From Ardenticatenaceae bacterium (GTDB lineage: Bacteria > Chloroflexota > Anaerolineae > Promineifilales > Promineifilaceae): a stretch of 64,000 nucleotides of DNA. Positions 26,901 to 34,465 of this stretch are shown here, one piece after another (position 1 is the first letter of the stretch; every line of letters begins with the position of its first letter). Both the position numbers and the translations under genes were made by a program. The stretch spans positions 682,001-746,000 of the forward strand of contig JACKCC010000006.1 of assembly GCA_020634245.1 (NCBI GenBank), read 5' to 3'. Below the pieces are notes generated by a model. The model did no database searches. It worked only from the letters and a program-made list of their open reading frames with translations, and had not been told where the DNA came from.

Positions 26901-28257
26901 TGTCGTCTGCGGGTATGTTGAAGGGGATGTTGGCTCCATCGAGCGTGCCATTGGTCCCGTAATTGATGTCCATGCTCTGGTTGATGGCGACTTTAGCTTC
27001 GTAATCGCCGGCGGGGATGCCGAGCGTGCGGAAGATGAGAACGCCGTCATCGTCGGGGTCTTGCAGCCATTTGAGGCAGTTGGCCTGCCAATCGGCGGCG
27101 CAGCCCAGTTCGTCCTGGAAGCTGCCGACCACCCCGGCGATGAGCGAGTTGACGTCGTCAGTGACCCAGCCGGTATTGTGGTCGAAGTAGAAGGTCACGG
27201 CCGTTTCCTCACTCAACGACAACGGAATATTCGGCCCATACGATTCGGCATTCAAACCAAAGTTCTCGTCCCAACTGTCGTTGAGGGCTGCTTTGTACTC
27301 GTAGTCGCCCGCGGGAATGGTGAACGTAGCTGACCAAACCTGCGCCGCTTCATCCCAGTTGAGATAGGTGATGGCGCAGTCGGGCATCCAATCGCCGGAA
27401 CAGCCCAGAACGCTCTGAATTGTGCCGGGGATGGTGACGGTTTCGGGCATCCGGGCCGCAGGCGGCGGCATTGCCCCGCCTGTGCCGCCAGCAGGCCCGC
27501 CGCTGATTTGCCCGGCAACCAGGGCCGGATCGCCCATGTCGATTTCCAGCAAATGGCTGACCGGGCTAAACGTAAAAATAACGGCGACGTCAACCCCGGC
27601 GGCATTTTCGGGCACGGTGAAGGGGATGTTGGGGCCATCCTGGAGGCCCTCAGCCCCGTAGTTGACGTCCCAACTCTGGTTGACGGCCACTTTGGCTTCG
27701 TAGACGCCGGGCGGGATGGCGATGGTGATGAATTGGTAACGGCCGTCTCCTTCCGGGTCTTGCAGCAGCGAGCGCAAACAATCGGGCTGCCAGTCGCCGG
27801 GGCAGCCGATTTCGTCCTGGAAATCGCCGGCGACGTTGGCCAGCAAACTGTTTACGCTGTCGCTGACCCAGCGCGTTTTGTGGTCGTACCAGAAGGTAAC
27901 GGGGCCATCTTCGGTTACTTCCAACGGGATGTTAGCCCCGTAATATTCGGCGTAGAGGCCGTAGTTGTCTTCCCAGGTTCCGTTGAGGGCGGCTTTGTAT
28001 TCGTAGCTGCCGGCGGCCAGGTCGAAAACGGCCGTCCACAAATCATCATCCGGGTCGTAGGTGAGTGCGGTTTCGGCGCAGTCGGTGTTCCAGTTGCCGG
28101 GGCAGCCCAGGGCGGTCTGGAATGTGCCAGCAATGGCGACGCTTTCCGGGGCGGGCAGGGCTTCCGGGTTGTCGGATTGAGCGTGGGTGGAAACGGCCGT
28201 GACCAGCAAAATCACCAAAACGAATAAACGAAGGAATCGAACCAGTGACTGTGACAT
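23989..28257 (-). CDS. Secreted pullulanase-type glucosidase with four X25 modules and C-terminal membrane anchor
   Basis: Start at the ATG at 28255-28257 (MSQSLVRFLRLFVLVILL), preceded by TGGAGAAG, gives about 1422 residues. A signal peptide ends near VSTHA-Q. Four modules of about 100 residues follow as two pairs, each with a GxFQxxxGCxxxWxxxC pattern and an AxYEYKAALNxxW or YEAKVAxNQS segment; these match the X25 modules of bacterial pullulanases. The GH13 catalytic domain has VDGFRFDLMGHH (nucleophile Asp about 951), ILIYGEGWNFGE (acid Glu about 988) and ISAHDNETLF (Asp about 1118). It should hydrolyse alpha-1,6 branches in pullulan, starch or glycogen outside the cell. The C-terminus is a Pro/Thr/Glu linker, a single membrane helix and ARRRKS, an anchor without a canonical LPxTG. 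Confidence 0.93.
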   Translation of the reverse strand: MSQSLVRFLRLFVLVILLVTAVSTHAQSDNPEALPAPESVAIAGTFQTALGCPGNWNTDCAETALTYDPDDDLWTAVFDLAAGSYEYKAALNGTWEDNYGLYAEYYGANIPLEVTEDGPVTFWYDHKTRWVSDSVNSLLANVAGDFQDEIGCPGDWQPDCLRSLLQDPEGDGRYQFITIAIPPGVYEAKVAVNQSWDVNYGAEGLQDGPNIPFTVPENAAGVDVAVIFTFSPVSHLLEIDMGDPALVAGQISGGPAGGTGGAMPPPAARMPETVTIPGTIQSVLGCSGDWMPDCAITYLNWDEAAQVWSATFTIPAGDYEYKAALNDSWDENFGLNAESYGPNIPLSLSEETAVTFYFDHNTGWVTDDVNSLIAGVVGSFQDELGCAADWQANCLKWLQDPDDDGVLIFRTLGIPAGDYEAKVAINQSMDINYGTNGTLDGANIPFNIPADDTLVTFIFDSTNHALSIRLGEAGPVGNLKELKAYWVTADTLAWNIDTETADTFALHYNPDGAPLRLGEKGVEATERIPLTLDPAGLSADILAKFPHLKNYAAFKIKESDLSRARIALKGQVAISAANIEGVLDVTGLQMAGMLDDVFPYDGPLGVTYEDDGAGGIAPTLRVWAPTARSVKLHLFADAATEQAEITPMRIDSKTGVWSITGTADWNRQFYLYEVEVFVPSEGSVVKNLVTDPYSFSLSANSKRSQIVNLADADLLPTGWETLAKPTLNSLSDSVIYELHIRDFSITDETVSEANRGKYLAFTETESDGMQHLAALAQSGVTHLHLLPAFDFATVEEIAAGRTEVNFADLADFPPDSEEQQALVNEIRTEDGFNWGYDPVHYTVPEGSYASDPNGVARIIEFRQMVQSLNKTGLRVVMDVVYNHTTAAGQRDNSVLDRIVPGYYHRLDDVGKVERSTCCANTATENDMMRKLMIDSVLTWAKLYKVDGFRFDLMGHHMKADMLAVRAALDSLTLENDGVDGNQILIYGEGWNFGEVANNARGVNATQMNMAGTGIGTFNDRVRDAVRGGSPFGGYQEQGFATGLYTDPNETDQGSEAEQLARLLLFSDQIRVALAGNLADYEFMDRNGQIVSGKEVDYNGSPTGYGLTPLDQIVYISAHDNETLFDAIQYKAPLAATTADRARMQEMGLSLVALSQGIPFFHAGSDMLRSKSMDRDSYDSGDWFNELDFSYASNNWGAGLPPKEKNGENWPIIQPLLAAEGITPSPDDILHTASHFQEMIQIRQSSPLFRLETAVSIQDRLTFYNTGPEQIPGLIVMSLSDRVGEDLDPERDMIVVLFNSTPVEQSFAIPELAGEAFTLHSVQLESHDPVVREARFDMSSGTFVVPARTTAVFELPQTIDMAAPAVITRVVEATAVPEPATAEPETRETVSANEGGSPWVAIGGGLVAVGAGAGLALARRRKS

Positions 28258-28274
28258 TTTTCTTCTCCAGAATA

Positions 28275-28422
28275 TGTCCACAGATTTCCCAGATTGTGCA
28301 GATTAACGGCTTAAGCGAGTTTTTTCATTTTGTCATGTCCCGCACCTTCGTGGAAATGACAATTTATATTACTTTGTTAACAATGTACTAAATCTGCACA
28401 ATCTGCGTCATCTATGGAAAAA
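28275..28422. repeat. Inverted pair of CACAGATTxCACAGATT-type repeats
   Basis: CCACAGATTTCCCAGATTGTGCAGATTAACGG (28276 on) and AATCTGCACAATCTGCGTCATCTATGG (28391 on) are complementary and frame about 80 bp that include a TGTCATTTC-like motif. It fills the spacer between the pullulanase and dehydrogenase genes. This type of iterated AGATTGTGC repeat looks like another spacer family in this genome. Confidence 0.7.
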
Positions 28423-28424
28423 CT

Positions 28425-29429
28425 TTAGTAACCGTACTCCCGGTTAACCAGGTTGAGCAGTTTTTCCCCGGCCAGATAGCGGCGCAGGTTTTCGGTAAAT
28501 AAATTAACAGCCCGGTCATCGTAGTAGGGCGTAAAACCGCTGACGTGGGGCGTTAGAATGACGTTATCCATCGTCCACAACGGACTGTCGGGCGGCAGCG
28601 GTTCTGTTTCAAATACGTCTAATCCGGCACCGGCAATCATTCCTTTTTTAAGTGCCTTAATCAAATCCGGCTCATTGATGAGGCTGCCCCGGCCGACGTT
28701 GACCAGGAACGCGGTCGGTTTCATTTCTTTGAACAAGCTCTCGTCAAAGAAGTGGCGTGTTTTTTCGGTCAGCGGCAGGGTGATGACGACATAATCGCAT
28801 TTGGCCAGCATGGAGCGGGTGGCTTCGCCGGGGTAAATACGGTCGGGCAGTTCGCCGCGCGGGTCGCCGCCGCCCATAACGATGTAACCGCTGTCTTCCG
28901 GCTGGCGGGCGTCTCGCTTGCTGACCAGGATTTTCATGCCAAAGGGTTTGGCCAACCGGGCAATTTCCCGGCCAATGCTGCCGTAACCGACGATGCCCAG
29001 GGTACGGCCGTGCAGCTCATCGGGTACAAATTTATCCCAGCGATTTTGTGGCCATTTGCCCATTTTTTGGTATTGGAACCATTTGGGTACGCGGTGCGCC
29101 CAGGCCAGGATTTGGGTCATGGTGTATTGGGCCATGTTGGGGGCGTGGATGCCGCTGGTGTTAGTGATGGCAATGTCGCTGTTCCAAACAGGCGTTTCCA
29201 GCAGACGGTCGATACCGGCCCAGTGAACCTGTACCCAGCGTAAATTGGGCGCTTGTTCGGGGCGAGGGGTGCTGTTCGTGGCGTAATAGATTTCGGCGTC
29301 AGTGGTTTTATCGTCAGGCCATGTACCATCAGACAGCGGCCATTGTTCTACGGCTAATTCGGGGGAGACGGCTCTGATTTTGTCGATCAGGTAGCCGGAG
29401 AATGGTGCGGTCACTAAAACTTTAACCAT
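28425..29429 (-). CDS. D-2-hydroxyacid dehydrogenase family oxidoreductase
   Basis: The 334-residue protein has the layout of NAD-dependent D-2-hydroxyacid dehydrogenases. An N-terminal substrate-binding part contains TNTSGIHAPNMAQYTM. The Rossmann domain has GIVGYGSIGREIARLAKPFG, LPLTEKTRHFFDESLF, VNVGRGSLINEPDL and AGAGLDVFETEPLPPDSPLW, ending with LTPHVSGFTPYY, where the catalytic histidine lies. This group reduces or oxidises 2-hydroxy acids such as glyoxylate, pyruvate or phosphoglycerate relatives; the exact substrate cannot be told from the sequence. It is probably a stand-alone gene. Upstream (29510-29572) is a spacer repeat; downstream is the inverted pair before the pullulanase start. 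Confidence 0.9.
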   Translation of the reverse strand: MVKVLVTAPFSGYLIDKIRAVSPELAVEQWPLSDGTWPDDKTTDAEIYYATNSTPRPEQAPNLRWVQVHWAGIDRLLETPVWNSDIAITNTSGIHAPNMAQYTMTQILAWAHRVPKWFQYQKMGKWPQNRWDKFVPDELHGRTLGIVGYGSIGREIARLAKPFGMKILVSKRDARQPEDSGYIVMGGGDPRGELPDRIYPGEATRSMLAKCDYVVITLPLTEKTRHFFDESLFKEMKPTAFLVNVGRGSLINEPDLIKALKKGMIAGAGLDVFETEPLPPDSPLWTMDNVILTPHVSGFTPYYDDRAVNLFTENLRRYLAGEKLLNLVNREYGY

Positions 29430-29509
29430 TTTTATCCTCGATTTGAACGCTCATCTTATGACTGATGAGGAGTTTAGCATAAACGGCCGTAATGGGCAGG
29501 ATTGTTTTG

Positions 29510-29572
29510 CATCATGCATCATGCGTCATCAGTGGCACGTGACGCATGACGCATGACGCATGACTTATGAGA
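29510..29572. repeat. Spacer repeat of the GACGCATGAC family, iterated heptads
   Basis: CATCATGCATCATGCGTCAT is followed by GTGACGCATGACGCATGACG and CATGACTTATGAGACG, an imperfect palindrome made of about six iterations of a 7-10 bp unit GACGCAT. It lies between divergent genes and so must coexist with two promoters. Relatives are at 12494, 15584, 34385 and 54210. Confidence 0.85.
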
Positions 29573-29625
29573 CGATTACGGCCGTTTCCCGTATAGTTGT
29601 CCAGACCAATAAACTGGAGGTAATC

Positions 29626-30117
29626 ATGGAGAAAAGGAGTTCAATTATCGGTGGGCTGATTTTGATTGTGGTGGGCACTTTGTTTTTGCTCATGCAATTC
29701 TTCCCCGGCCTGGCCGAACGTATCGATTTAGCCAATCAGTGGCCGCTGATTATTGTGGCCATTGGCGTATTTTTCTTGTTGGCCGCCCTGGTGGGAACGC
29801 CGCCGCTGGCCATTCCCGGCAGCATCATCGCTGGCATTGGCGGCATCCTCTACTACCAAAATTTGACCGGCAACTGGGCTAGCTGGGCCTATATTTGGGC
29901 GTTGATTCCCGGATTTGTCGGCTTTGGCACCATTTTGATGCACACTCTGCAAGGCCATTTCCGGCGCGGCATCAAAGAAGGTGGCAGCCTGCTGGTGATC
30001 AGCGCCATCATGTTTGTCATATTTGCTGCATTTTTTAATGGGCTGGGCGGTTTGGGCCGCTATTGGCCAGTCTTGCTTATTTTAGTCGGCGGCTGGCTGC
30101 TCATTAAGCGGAAGTAG
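29626..30117 (+). CDS. Small polytopic membrane protein (LiaF/DUF5668-like)
   Basis: The start at 29626 (MEKRSSIIGGLILIVVGTLF) follows CTGGAGG at ideal spacing and gives about 163 residues; the frame extends 22 codons upstream without family character. At least five membrane segments are visible, with repeated ALxPGxxG-type turns, a WPLIIVAIGVFFL segment of the type found in LiaF-TM and DUF5668 proteins, and WPVLLILVGGWLLIKRK at the end. It stands directly before pspC and pspA on the same strand, so it probably belongs to an envelope-stress response group, as liaF-like genes often do. The specific role is unknown. Confidence 0.75.
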   Translation: MEKRSSIIGGLILIVVGTLFLLMQFFPGLAERIDLANQWPLIIVAIGVFFLLAALVGTPPLAIPGSIIAGIGGILYYQNLTGNWASWAYIWALIPGFVGFGTILMHTLQGHFRRGIKEGGSLLVISAIMFVIFAAFFNGLGGLGRYWPVLLILVGGWLLIKRK

Positions 30118-30120
30118 GTG

Positions 30121-30202
30121 TAGTGGGGCAAAGTTGCGGGGTTGCAAAGTTTGCAGAGTGATTTTTCGACTTTTCCACTTTGCAACTTTGCCACTTTTCA
30201 AC
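30121..30202. repeat. Spacer inverted repeat of the GCAAAGTTGC family
   Basis: GTGGGGCAAAGTTGCGGGGT, GCAAAGTTTGCAG and then CCACTTTGCAACTTTGCCAC form an imperfect palindrome between the LiaF-like and pspC genes. Related stretches lie at 31350-31390 and 48726-48800. Confidence 0.8.
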
Positions 30203-30255
30203 CGTATTGGTGGATGAATTGGATTTGAAATTGAATTGTTGGAGGTATTACAACG

Positions 30256-30498
30256 ATGAGTAAAAAATTGATGCGTAAAAGCGACGACCGAATGGTTTTT
30301 GGCGTTGCCAGCGGCATTGCTGACTATTTGAATATTGACCCGGTGATTGTCCGTTTACTGTTTGTGTTGATGGCGTTAACCGGTGGTCACGGGATTTTGG
30401 TTTACTTGATTTTGACCATCATCATGCCTGAAGAGGGCGCGCCGGTCGGCAAGGCCCACGTCTTTGATGAAGAAGAGATCGTCATCAAAGAAGCGTAA
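30256..30498 (+). CDS. pspC: PspC-domain protein
   Basis: This 80-residue protein consists of a single PspC domain: MSKKLMRKSDDRMVFGVASG, then IADYLNIDPVIVRLLFVLMA with the conserved DP-x-IVR, and a membrane helix ILVYLILTIIMP. A short acidic tail follows. PspC proteins of the phage-shock and Lia systems sit in the membrane and signal envelope damage to PspA-type proteins. GGAGGTATT lies upstream of its start. It is flanked by a LiaF-like gene and pspA, which supports the assignment to a stress-response operon. Confidence 0.93.
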   Translation: MSKKLMRKSDDRMVFGVASGIADYLNIDPVIVRLLFVLMALTGGHGILVYLILTIIMPEEGAPVGKAHVFDEEEIVIKEA

Positions 30499-30562
30499 TC
30501 TAACTTAGTGCTTCACTCTGGTCGGCTTGCTTAAGCCTCTATCTCCTGACGCCAGAGCAGCA

Positions 30563-30614
30563 AAGACGGCCGTTCACAGCCAGGTTTGGTTGGGGAACGG
30601 CCGTCTTCTTTTTT
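30563..30614. terminator. Strong terminator with ACGGCCGT in both stem arms
   Basis: AAGACGGCCGTTC (30563-30575) pairs perfectly with GAACGGCCGTCTT (30595-30607), and CTTTTTT follows. It should end the LiaF-like/pspC transcript, leaving pspA to its own promoter just downstream. Confidence 0.88.
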
Positions 30615-30631
30615 GTCTACCCTGTTTCAAG

Positions 30632-30637
30632 TATAAT
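30632..30637 (+). promoter_or_regulatory. -10 element of a probably leaderless pspA mRNA
   Basis: A perfect TATAAT lies seven bases before the pspA ATG at 30645, and 17 bp upstream is only T-rich sequence of the terminator. At that distance transcription would begin at or next to the start codon, so pspA is probably translated from a leaderless mRNA. No ribosome site is present between them. Confidence 0.5.
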
Positions 30638-30644
30638 CCCCGAT

Positions 30645-31319
30645 ATGGCATCATTATTCCAAAAATTACGAACTCTGTTCCGCGCTTCCCTGCACGAAGC
30701 GGCCGATAAAGCGTTGCAAAAAAGCGACTTGGCTGTTTATGACGATTACATCCGTCAGGCGGATCGGGAGCTAGAAGAATTCAAGAACTCCATTGCGCCC
30801 ATGTTCGCCCAGGTCAAAGCGTCCCGCCGCCGCCGCGACGCGCTGGCCGACAGAGCCGCTGAACTCGATCTGATGGTCGATAAATTTCTCGTGACCGGGA
30901 AGCGCACCGAAGCGATGGTCACGCAGAAACAGCTCAGTTCAACAATGGAATTGATCAAAACCTACGATCAATCGTTGGTACGGCAGGTAGAGGCCGCCGA
31001 AAAACTGGATGACGTACGAGTAAAGCTGGAAGGGCGGCTGGCCATCGCCAAACAGGAGCGGGAAGAGCTGGGTTTTTTGCTGCAATTGGCCAAATCCAAA
31101 GAAATTTCCACCAAAGCAATGCGCTCCCTCGATTCGTTGATGGGGCAGGGCGACAGCGATGTGGCCCGCGCTGCCGAAAATATCCGCAGCCGACTGGATC
31201 ACGCTGATGCGGCCTGGGAGGTTCAAACCAAAAGCCTGGACAATCAGCTTGACGAAGCGATGCAAAGCCTGGAAGTGGAAGCGGAATTGGCGGCACGCAT
31301 GGAGAGGCTGGGTATTTGA
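30645..31319 (+). CDS. pspA: PspA/IM30 family envelope-stress protein
   Basis: The 224-residue protein is a long helical hairpin typical of the PspA/IM30/Vipp1 family: an amphipathic N-terminal helix MASLFQKLRTLFRASLHEAA, then heptad-rich stretches over residues 25-185. Such proteins bind the inner surface of the cytoplasmic membrane and form rods or rings that stabilise damaged membrane. With pspC and a LiaF-like gene upstream it forms a compact phage-shock or Lia-like module. The start is defined by an ATG seven bases after TATAAT, so a leaderless mRNA is likely. Residues 30-60 include a basic stretch ASRRRRDAL, unusual but plausible for membrane contact. Confidence 0.9.
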   Translation: MASLFQKLRTLFRASLHEAADKALQKSDLAVYDDYIRQADRELEEFKNSIAPMFAQVKASRRRRDALADRAAELDLMVDKFLVTGKRTEAMVTQKQLSSTMELIKTYDQSLVRQVEAAEKLDDVRVKLEGRLAIAKQEREELGFLLQLAKSKEISTKAMRSLDSLMGQGDSDVARAAENIRSRLDHADAAWEVQTKSLDNQLDEAMQSLEVEAELAARMERLGI

Positions 31320-31391
31320 AGGCAGAAAGATGAGGGCAGAAGGCAGAATAAGCGCGTTACTTTGCCACCATGCCACTTTGCTACTTTGATT
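31320..31391. repeat. Spacer repeats: GAGGGCAGAAGGCAGAA block plus CCACTTTGC block
   Basis: GGCAGAAAGATGAGGGCAGA and AGGCAGAATAAG precede TTACTTTGCCACCATGCCAC and TTTGCTACTTTG. The first block belongs to the family at 41747-41811 (also found inside yggS), the second to the family at 30121 and 48726. It directly follows the pspA stop and abuts the next gene start with no visible ribosome site. Confidence 0.75.
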
Positions 31392-31392
31392 T

Positions 31393-32511
31393 ATGAAAAT
31401 TGCGCTTGTTCATGACTGGCTGAATCAAATTGGCGGCGCAGAGGATGTGCTGGAAACGCTGGTGGAAATGTATCCGTCTGTGCCGATTTACACGTCGCTG
31501 TACTGGCGGGAGAAGATGCCAGCCCATTGGCGTGAATGGGATATTCGCACTTCATTCATTAACCGGCTGCCTTTTGCCCAAAAGCGGCAGCAAATTTATT
31601 TTCCACTGTACCCTTTTGCCTTTGAGCGGTTTGATTTTCGTGATTATGATTTGATCATCAGCAACAAAAGCGGGTTTGATCATGGCATCATCACCGGGCC
31701 GGAAACGATGCATATTTGCTACTGCCTTACTCCGACCCGCTATGTCTGGCGTTACCCGCAGTATGCGGAGCAGGAGCAGTTGGGCTGGTTGACGCGGCGG
31801 GTTTTGCCGCCTTTTTTGACTTTTTTGCGGCAGTGGGACCGGCTGGCGGCCGATCGTGTGGATCATTTCATTGCCATTTCGCAGGAAGTACGTCGTCGAA
31901 TCGCCAAGATTTACCGCCGGGATTCGACGATAATTTACCCACCGGTGGATACGAGCCGCTTTCAGCCGTCGAGTCAGGTTGAGGATTATTATTTGATGGT
32001 GGGGCGGCTGGTTCCGTACCGGAGATTGGATTTGTTGATTGAGGCGTTTAACAAGTTGGGTAAGCCGTTGTATATTGCCGGAAACGGCCGTGACCGCGCC
32101 CGTCTAGAAGCGATGGCCAACTCAAATATCAAGTTCCTGGGTTACGTTCCCGATGAGGATTTGCCCGACTTGCTGGCCCGCTGCCGCGCCTTTATGTTTC
32201 CCGGCGAAGAAGATTTCGGCATTGCGCCGCTGCAAGCCAATGCCGCCGGGCGGCCGGTGATTGCTTATGCTGGCGGCGGGGCCTTCGATACGGTGCTGCC
32301 GGGGAAGACGGGCTGTCTTTTTGCCGAACAGTCGGTTCCGGCTATCATCGACGCGGTGGAACAGTTTGACCCTGGCGCGATGAACGTAGGTTGTATGCGC
32401 GGGCATGCGGAGCGGTTTGATACGGCCGTGTTCAAACAAAAACTTACTCATTTTGTCGAGGAAAAACTGGAGCAGGCTGGCCAAAATAGAAGCAGGGGTG
32501 TTTATGCGTAG
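31393..32511 (+). CDS. Family 4 glycosyltransferase
   Basis: This 372-residue protein has the two-Rossmann GT-B fold. The N-terminus MKIALVHDWLNQIGGAEDVL includes the GGAE loop, a central domain follows, and the C-terminal nucleotide-sugar half carries YYLMVGRLVPYRRLDLLIEA, FLGYVPDEDLPDLLARC and the E-x7-E-like stretch FPGEEDFGIAPLQANAAGRP. It transfers a sugar from a nucleotide donor, probably to the lipid-linked precursor of an exopolysaccharide or to a glycoconjugate; donor and acceptor are unknown. It opens a polysaccharide gene cluster running to rmlA. Its stop overlaps the start of the next gene by 8 bp, indicating translational coupling. Confidence 0.92.
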   Translation: MKIALVHDWLNQIGGAEDVLETLVEMYPSVPIYTSLYWREKMPAHWREWDIRTSFINRLPFAQKRQQIYFPLYPFAFERFDFRDYDLIISNKSGFDHGIITGPETMHICYCLTPTRYVWRYPQYAEQEQLGWLTRRVLPPFLTFLRQWDRLAADRVDHFIAISQEVRRRIAKIYRRDSTIIYPPVDTSRFQPSSQVEDYYLMVGRLVPYRRLDLLIEAFNKLGKPLYIAGNGRDRARLEAMANSNIKFLGYVPDEDLPDLLARCRAFMFPGEEDFGIAPLQANAAGRPVIAYAGGGAFDTVLPGKTGCLFAEQSVPAIIDAVEQFDPGAMNVGCMRGHAERFDTAVFKQKLTHFVEEKLEQAGQNRSRGVYA

Positions 32512-33685
32512 TTACCGGCCAATCATCATCGCCTTCATTATAGTGGCTGCATTGGCTTTACTTGTTTGGTTGACGGCGATCATTCCTTCCACTGCACCGG
32601 CCAGCTATGGTGATTTTCAAGCCTATTGGAGTGCCAGTTACTTACTGGCCCACTCGCAGAATTTCACCGATTTGGATTTACTTTTACAAATTGAACAGAC
32701 ACATACTGGTTGGACCCAAGATTTCGTAATGTCTACCTGGAATCCACCGTGGTTGTTGGTGCTGCTGATTCCTTATACGTGGTTGTCATTCCGGCAAGCG
32801 GCCTGGTTGTGGCTTCTGACCAACATCAGCCTCGTTTTTACGGCTTCTGTGTTGAGTTGGCGTGTTAATTGTTGGATTAATCTTGAGGCTAAACGGGACT
32901 GGATACCATTACTGATGGCGTTTTTGTATGTCCCTACGCTGGTGGCGATTTTTGTGGGCCAGGTCAATACGTTGATTTATTTTGGTTTGGCCGGATTTTT
33001 ATACTTTTATTTGGCGAACAAGCCATTTACTGCCGGGGCTATGCTGGCGTTGACGTTGGTAAAGCCGCACTTGGTTTATGTGACCCTGCCTATTGTCATG
33101 TTGATTGCTGCCCGTGAACGGCGGTGGCGAGTCTGGTGGGGATTGGGCAGTCTGGTTGTGCTTTTGACTGGTATTGCTTTTGGTTTGCGCCCCACGTTTG
33201 TGCTGGATTACGGCCGTTCCATGGCGACCAGTAGTATTTTAAGCTGGCAAACACCCACGTTGGGCGGTATTTTGACGCTGCTGTTGGGCTGGGATTGGAG
33301 TAAATGGATCGGTGTAGTTATTCTGCCATTGACTATTGGTTTATGGTTTTGGTGGCCTGACAAAGGCACTTTATTAACGTGGCTAAATGGAACACTGCTC
33401 ATTTCTCTTTTCACCGCGCCTTTTGGCTGGGGGTACGATGCTATTGTCCTCCTGTTGCCGATTTTGCAAATGGCGGCATGGGCAGTGACGGGTCATTTGA
33501 AGCAGCTTAATGCAATCTTGTTGTTCTTGTCCCTGCTTATCGTGAACCTGGTTTTGCTTCGTTTACGGTTGCAGGGAATCAATGAGGTTTATTATTTTGG
33601 TTTGCCCGTAGTCATAGCTGGCTTGTATATGTGGGCACAGAGCAGATTGAAGGTACCAGAACGGCAATTGCAACTTTCAACTTGA
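32504..33685 (+). CDS. Polytopic membrane glycosyltransferase (GT87-like)
   Basis: From the ATG at 32504, which overlaps the end of the GT4 gene by 8 bp, the product has about 393 residues with roughly nine to ten membrane helices. The first luminal loop contains YGDFQAYWSASYLLAHSQN, in which the DF motif corresponds to the metal and donor site of GT-C fold GT87 enzymes, and FVGQVNTLIYFGLAGFLYFY lies in the middle. Such enzymes transfer sugars from polyprenyl-phosphate donors on the outer face of the membrane. The next gene begins 24 bp downstream, consistent with one operon. Assignment to GT87 rests on topology and the DFxxYW motif. Confidence 0.8.
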   Translation: MRSYRPIIIAFIIVAALALLVWLTAIIPSTAPASYGDFQAYWSASYLLAHSQNFTDLDLLLQIEQTHTGWTQDFVMSTWNPPWLLVLLIPYTWLSFRQAAWLWLLTNISLVFTASVLSWRVNCWINLEAKRDWIPLLMAFLYVPTLVAIFVGQVNTLIYFGLAGFLYFYLANKPFTAGAMLALTLVKPHLVYVTLPIVMLIAARERRWRVWWGLGSLVVLLTGIAFGLRPTFVLDYGRSMATSSILSWQTPTLGGILTLLLGWDWSKWIGVVILPLTIGLWFWWPDKGTLLTWLNGTLLISLFTAPFGWGYDAIVLLLPILQMAAWAVTGHLKQLNAILLFLSLLIVNLVLLRLRLQGINEVYYFGLPVVIAGLYMWAQSRLKVPERQLQLST

Positions 33686-33709
33686 GGCTCGCCAACGATA
33701 CTGATCATT

Positions 33710-34384
33710 ATGGAATTACGTCATTACTGGAAATTATTCAAACGCCGCTGGCTCATTGCTGTTTTACCGGCTGTGATTGTGGTGGCTGTTGGATTGGCTA
33801 CATATCAATCGCCGCCGCCGGTTTACAACGTGGGCGTGCGTTTTTTGGTGGCCCAGCCGCCGGCCGAAGGAACAGACACGCTGGATGAGCAGCGTTATTA
33901 CAACTGGCTGGCCTCCGAGTATATTGTCAATGGCCTGACGGATTGGGTGAAAGGCGGCTCGTTTGCAACGGCCGTTAGCCAGCAATTGGCCGCGCAGGGA
34001 TTGGACGTGCCCGCTGGCGCAATCCAGGGCGGCCTGGCGGCTGATAATGCCCGCAGCATGTTGACGGTTTCGATGACCTACGGCGACAGTCAGGTCTTGG
34101 CGGCGATGATGGATGCCGTGGCGGTGGTCTTGCAGGAGCAAAATTCGGTTTTGCCCCAATTGGGTGGGGAAACGGCCGTGCTTGTGCAGCTCGATCAACC
34201 CGTTGTCAACCAGATTCCGGCCGGCATCCGCAGCCAGCTTGATTTGCCGCTGCGCATCCTGTTGGCATTAGGCGCGGGCATTGGCCTGGCCTTACTCGTC
34301 GAATACCTCGATCCCACCATTCGCGAGCGCGAAGAACTGGTTCAGCTTGGGCTGCCGGTGGTGGGTGAGATTCCGAAGAAATGA
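33710..34384 (+). CDS. Wzz-type polysaccharide chain-length protein, first copy
   Basis: This 224-residue protein has an N-terminal membrane helix (about residues 15-36, preceded by MELRHYWKLFKRRWLIAVL), a periplasmic region predicted helical and beta-mixed, and a second membrane helix near residues 176-198. The C-terminus LDPTIREREELVQLGLPVVG is the sequence that follows TM2 in Wzz and PCP proteins. It is much shorter than Escherichia coli Wzz (about 325 residues) and belongs to the smaller Gram-positive or cyanobacterial CpsC class. A second, related protein follows immediately. It controls the length of a polysaccharide chain; partner kinase CpsD is two genes on. Confidence 0.85.
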   Translation: MELRHYWKLFKRRWLIAVLPAVIVVAVGLATYQSPPPVYNVGVRFLVAQPPAEGTDTLDEQRYYNWLASEYIVNGLTDWVKGGSFATAVSQQLAAQGLDVPAGAIQGGLAADNARSMLTVSMTYGDSQVLAAMMDAVAVVLQEQNSVLPQLGGETAVLVQLDQPVVNQIPAGIRSQLDLPLRILLALGAGIGLALLVEYLDPTIREREELVQLGLPVVGEIPKK

Positions 34385-34452
34385 AGCGTCATTTTGTCAT
34401 ACGTCAGGCGTCATATGTCATCCTGACGCGTGACAAAATGACGTATGAGACG
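34385..34452. repeat. Spacer repeat of the GACGYATGAC family inside the polysaccharide operon
   Basis: GCGTCATTTTGTCATACGTC is followed by AGGCGTCATATGTCATCCTG and ACGCGTGACAAAATGACGTA, so the outer blocks are exact inverted copies (CGTCATTTTGTCA versus TGACAAAATGACG). It separates two Wzz-like genes that should be transcribed together, so it is an operon-internal hairpin. Confidence 0.85.
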
Positions 34453-34465
34453 AAGGAGACATTGA

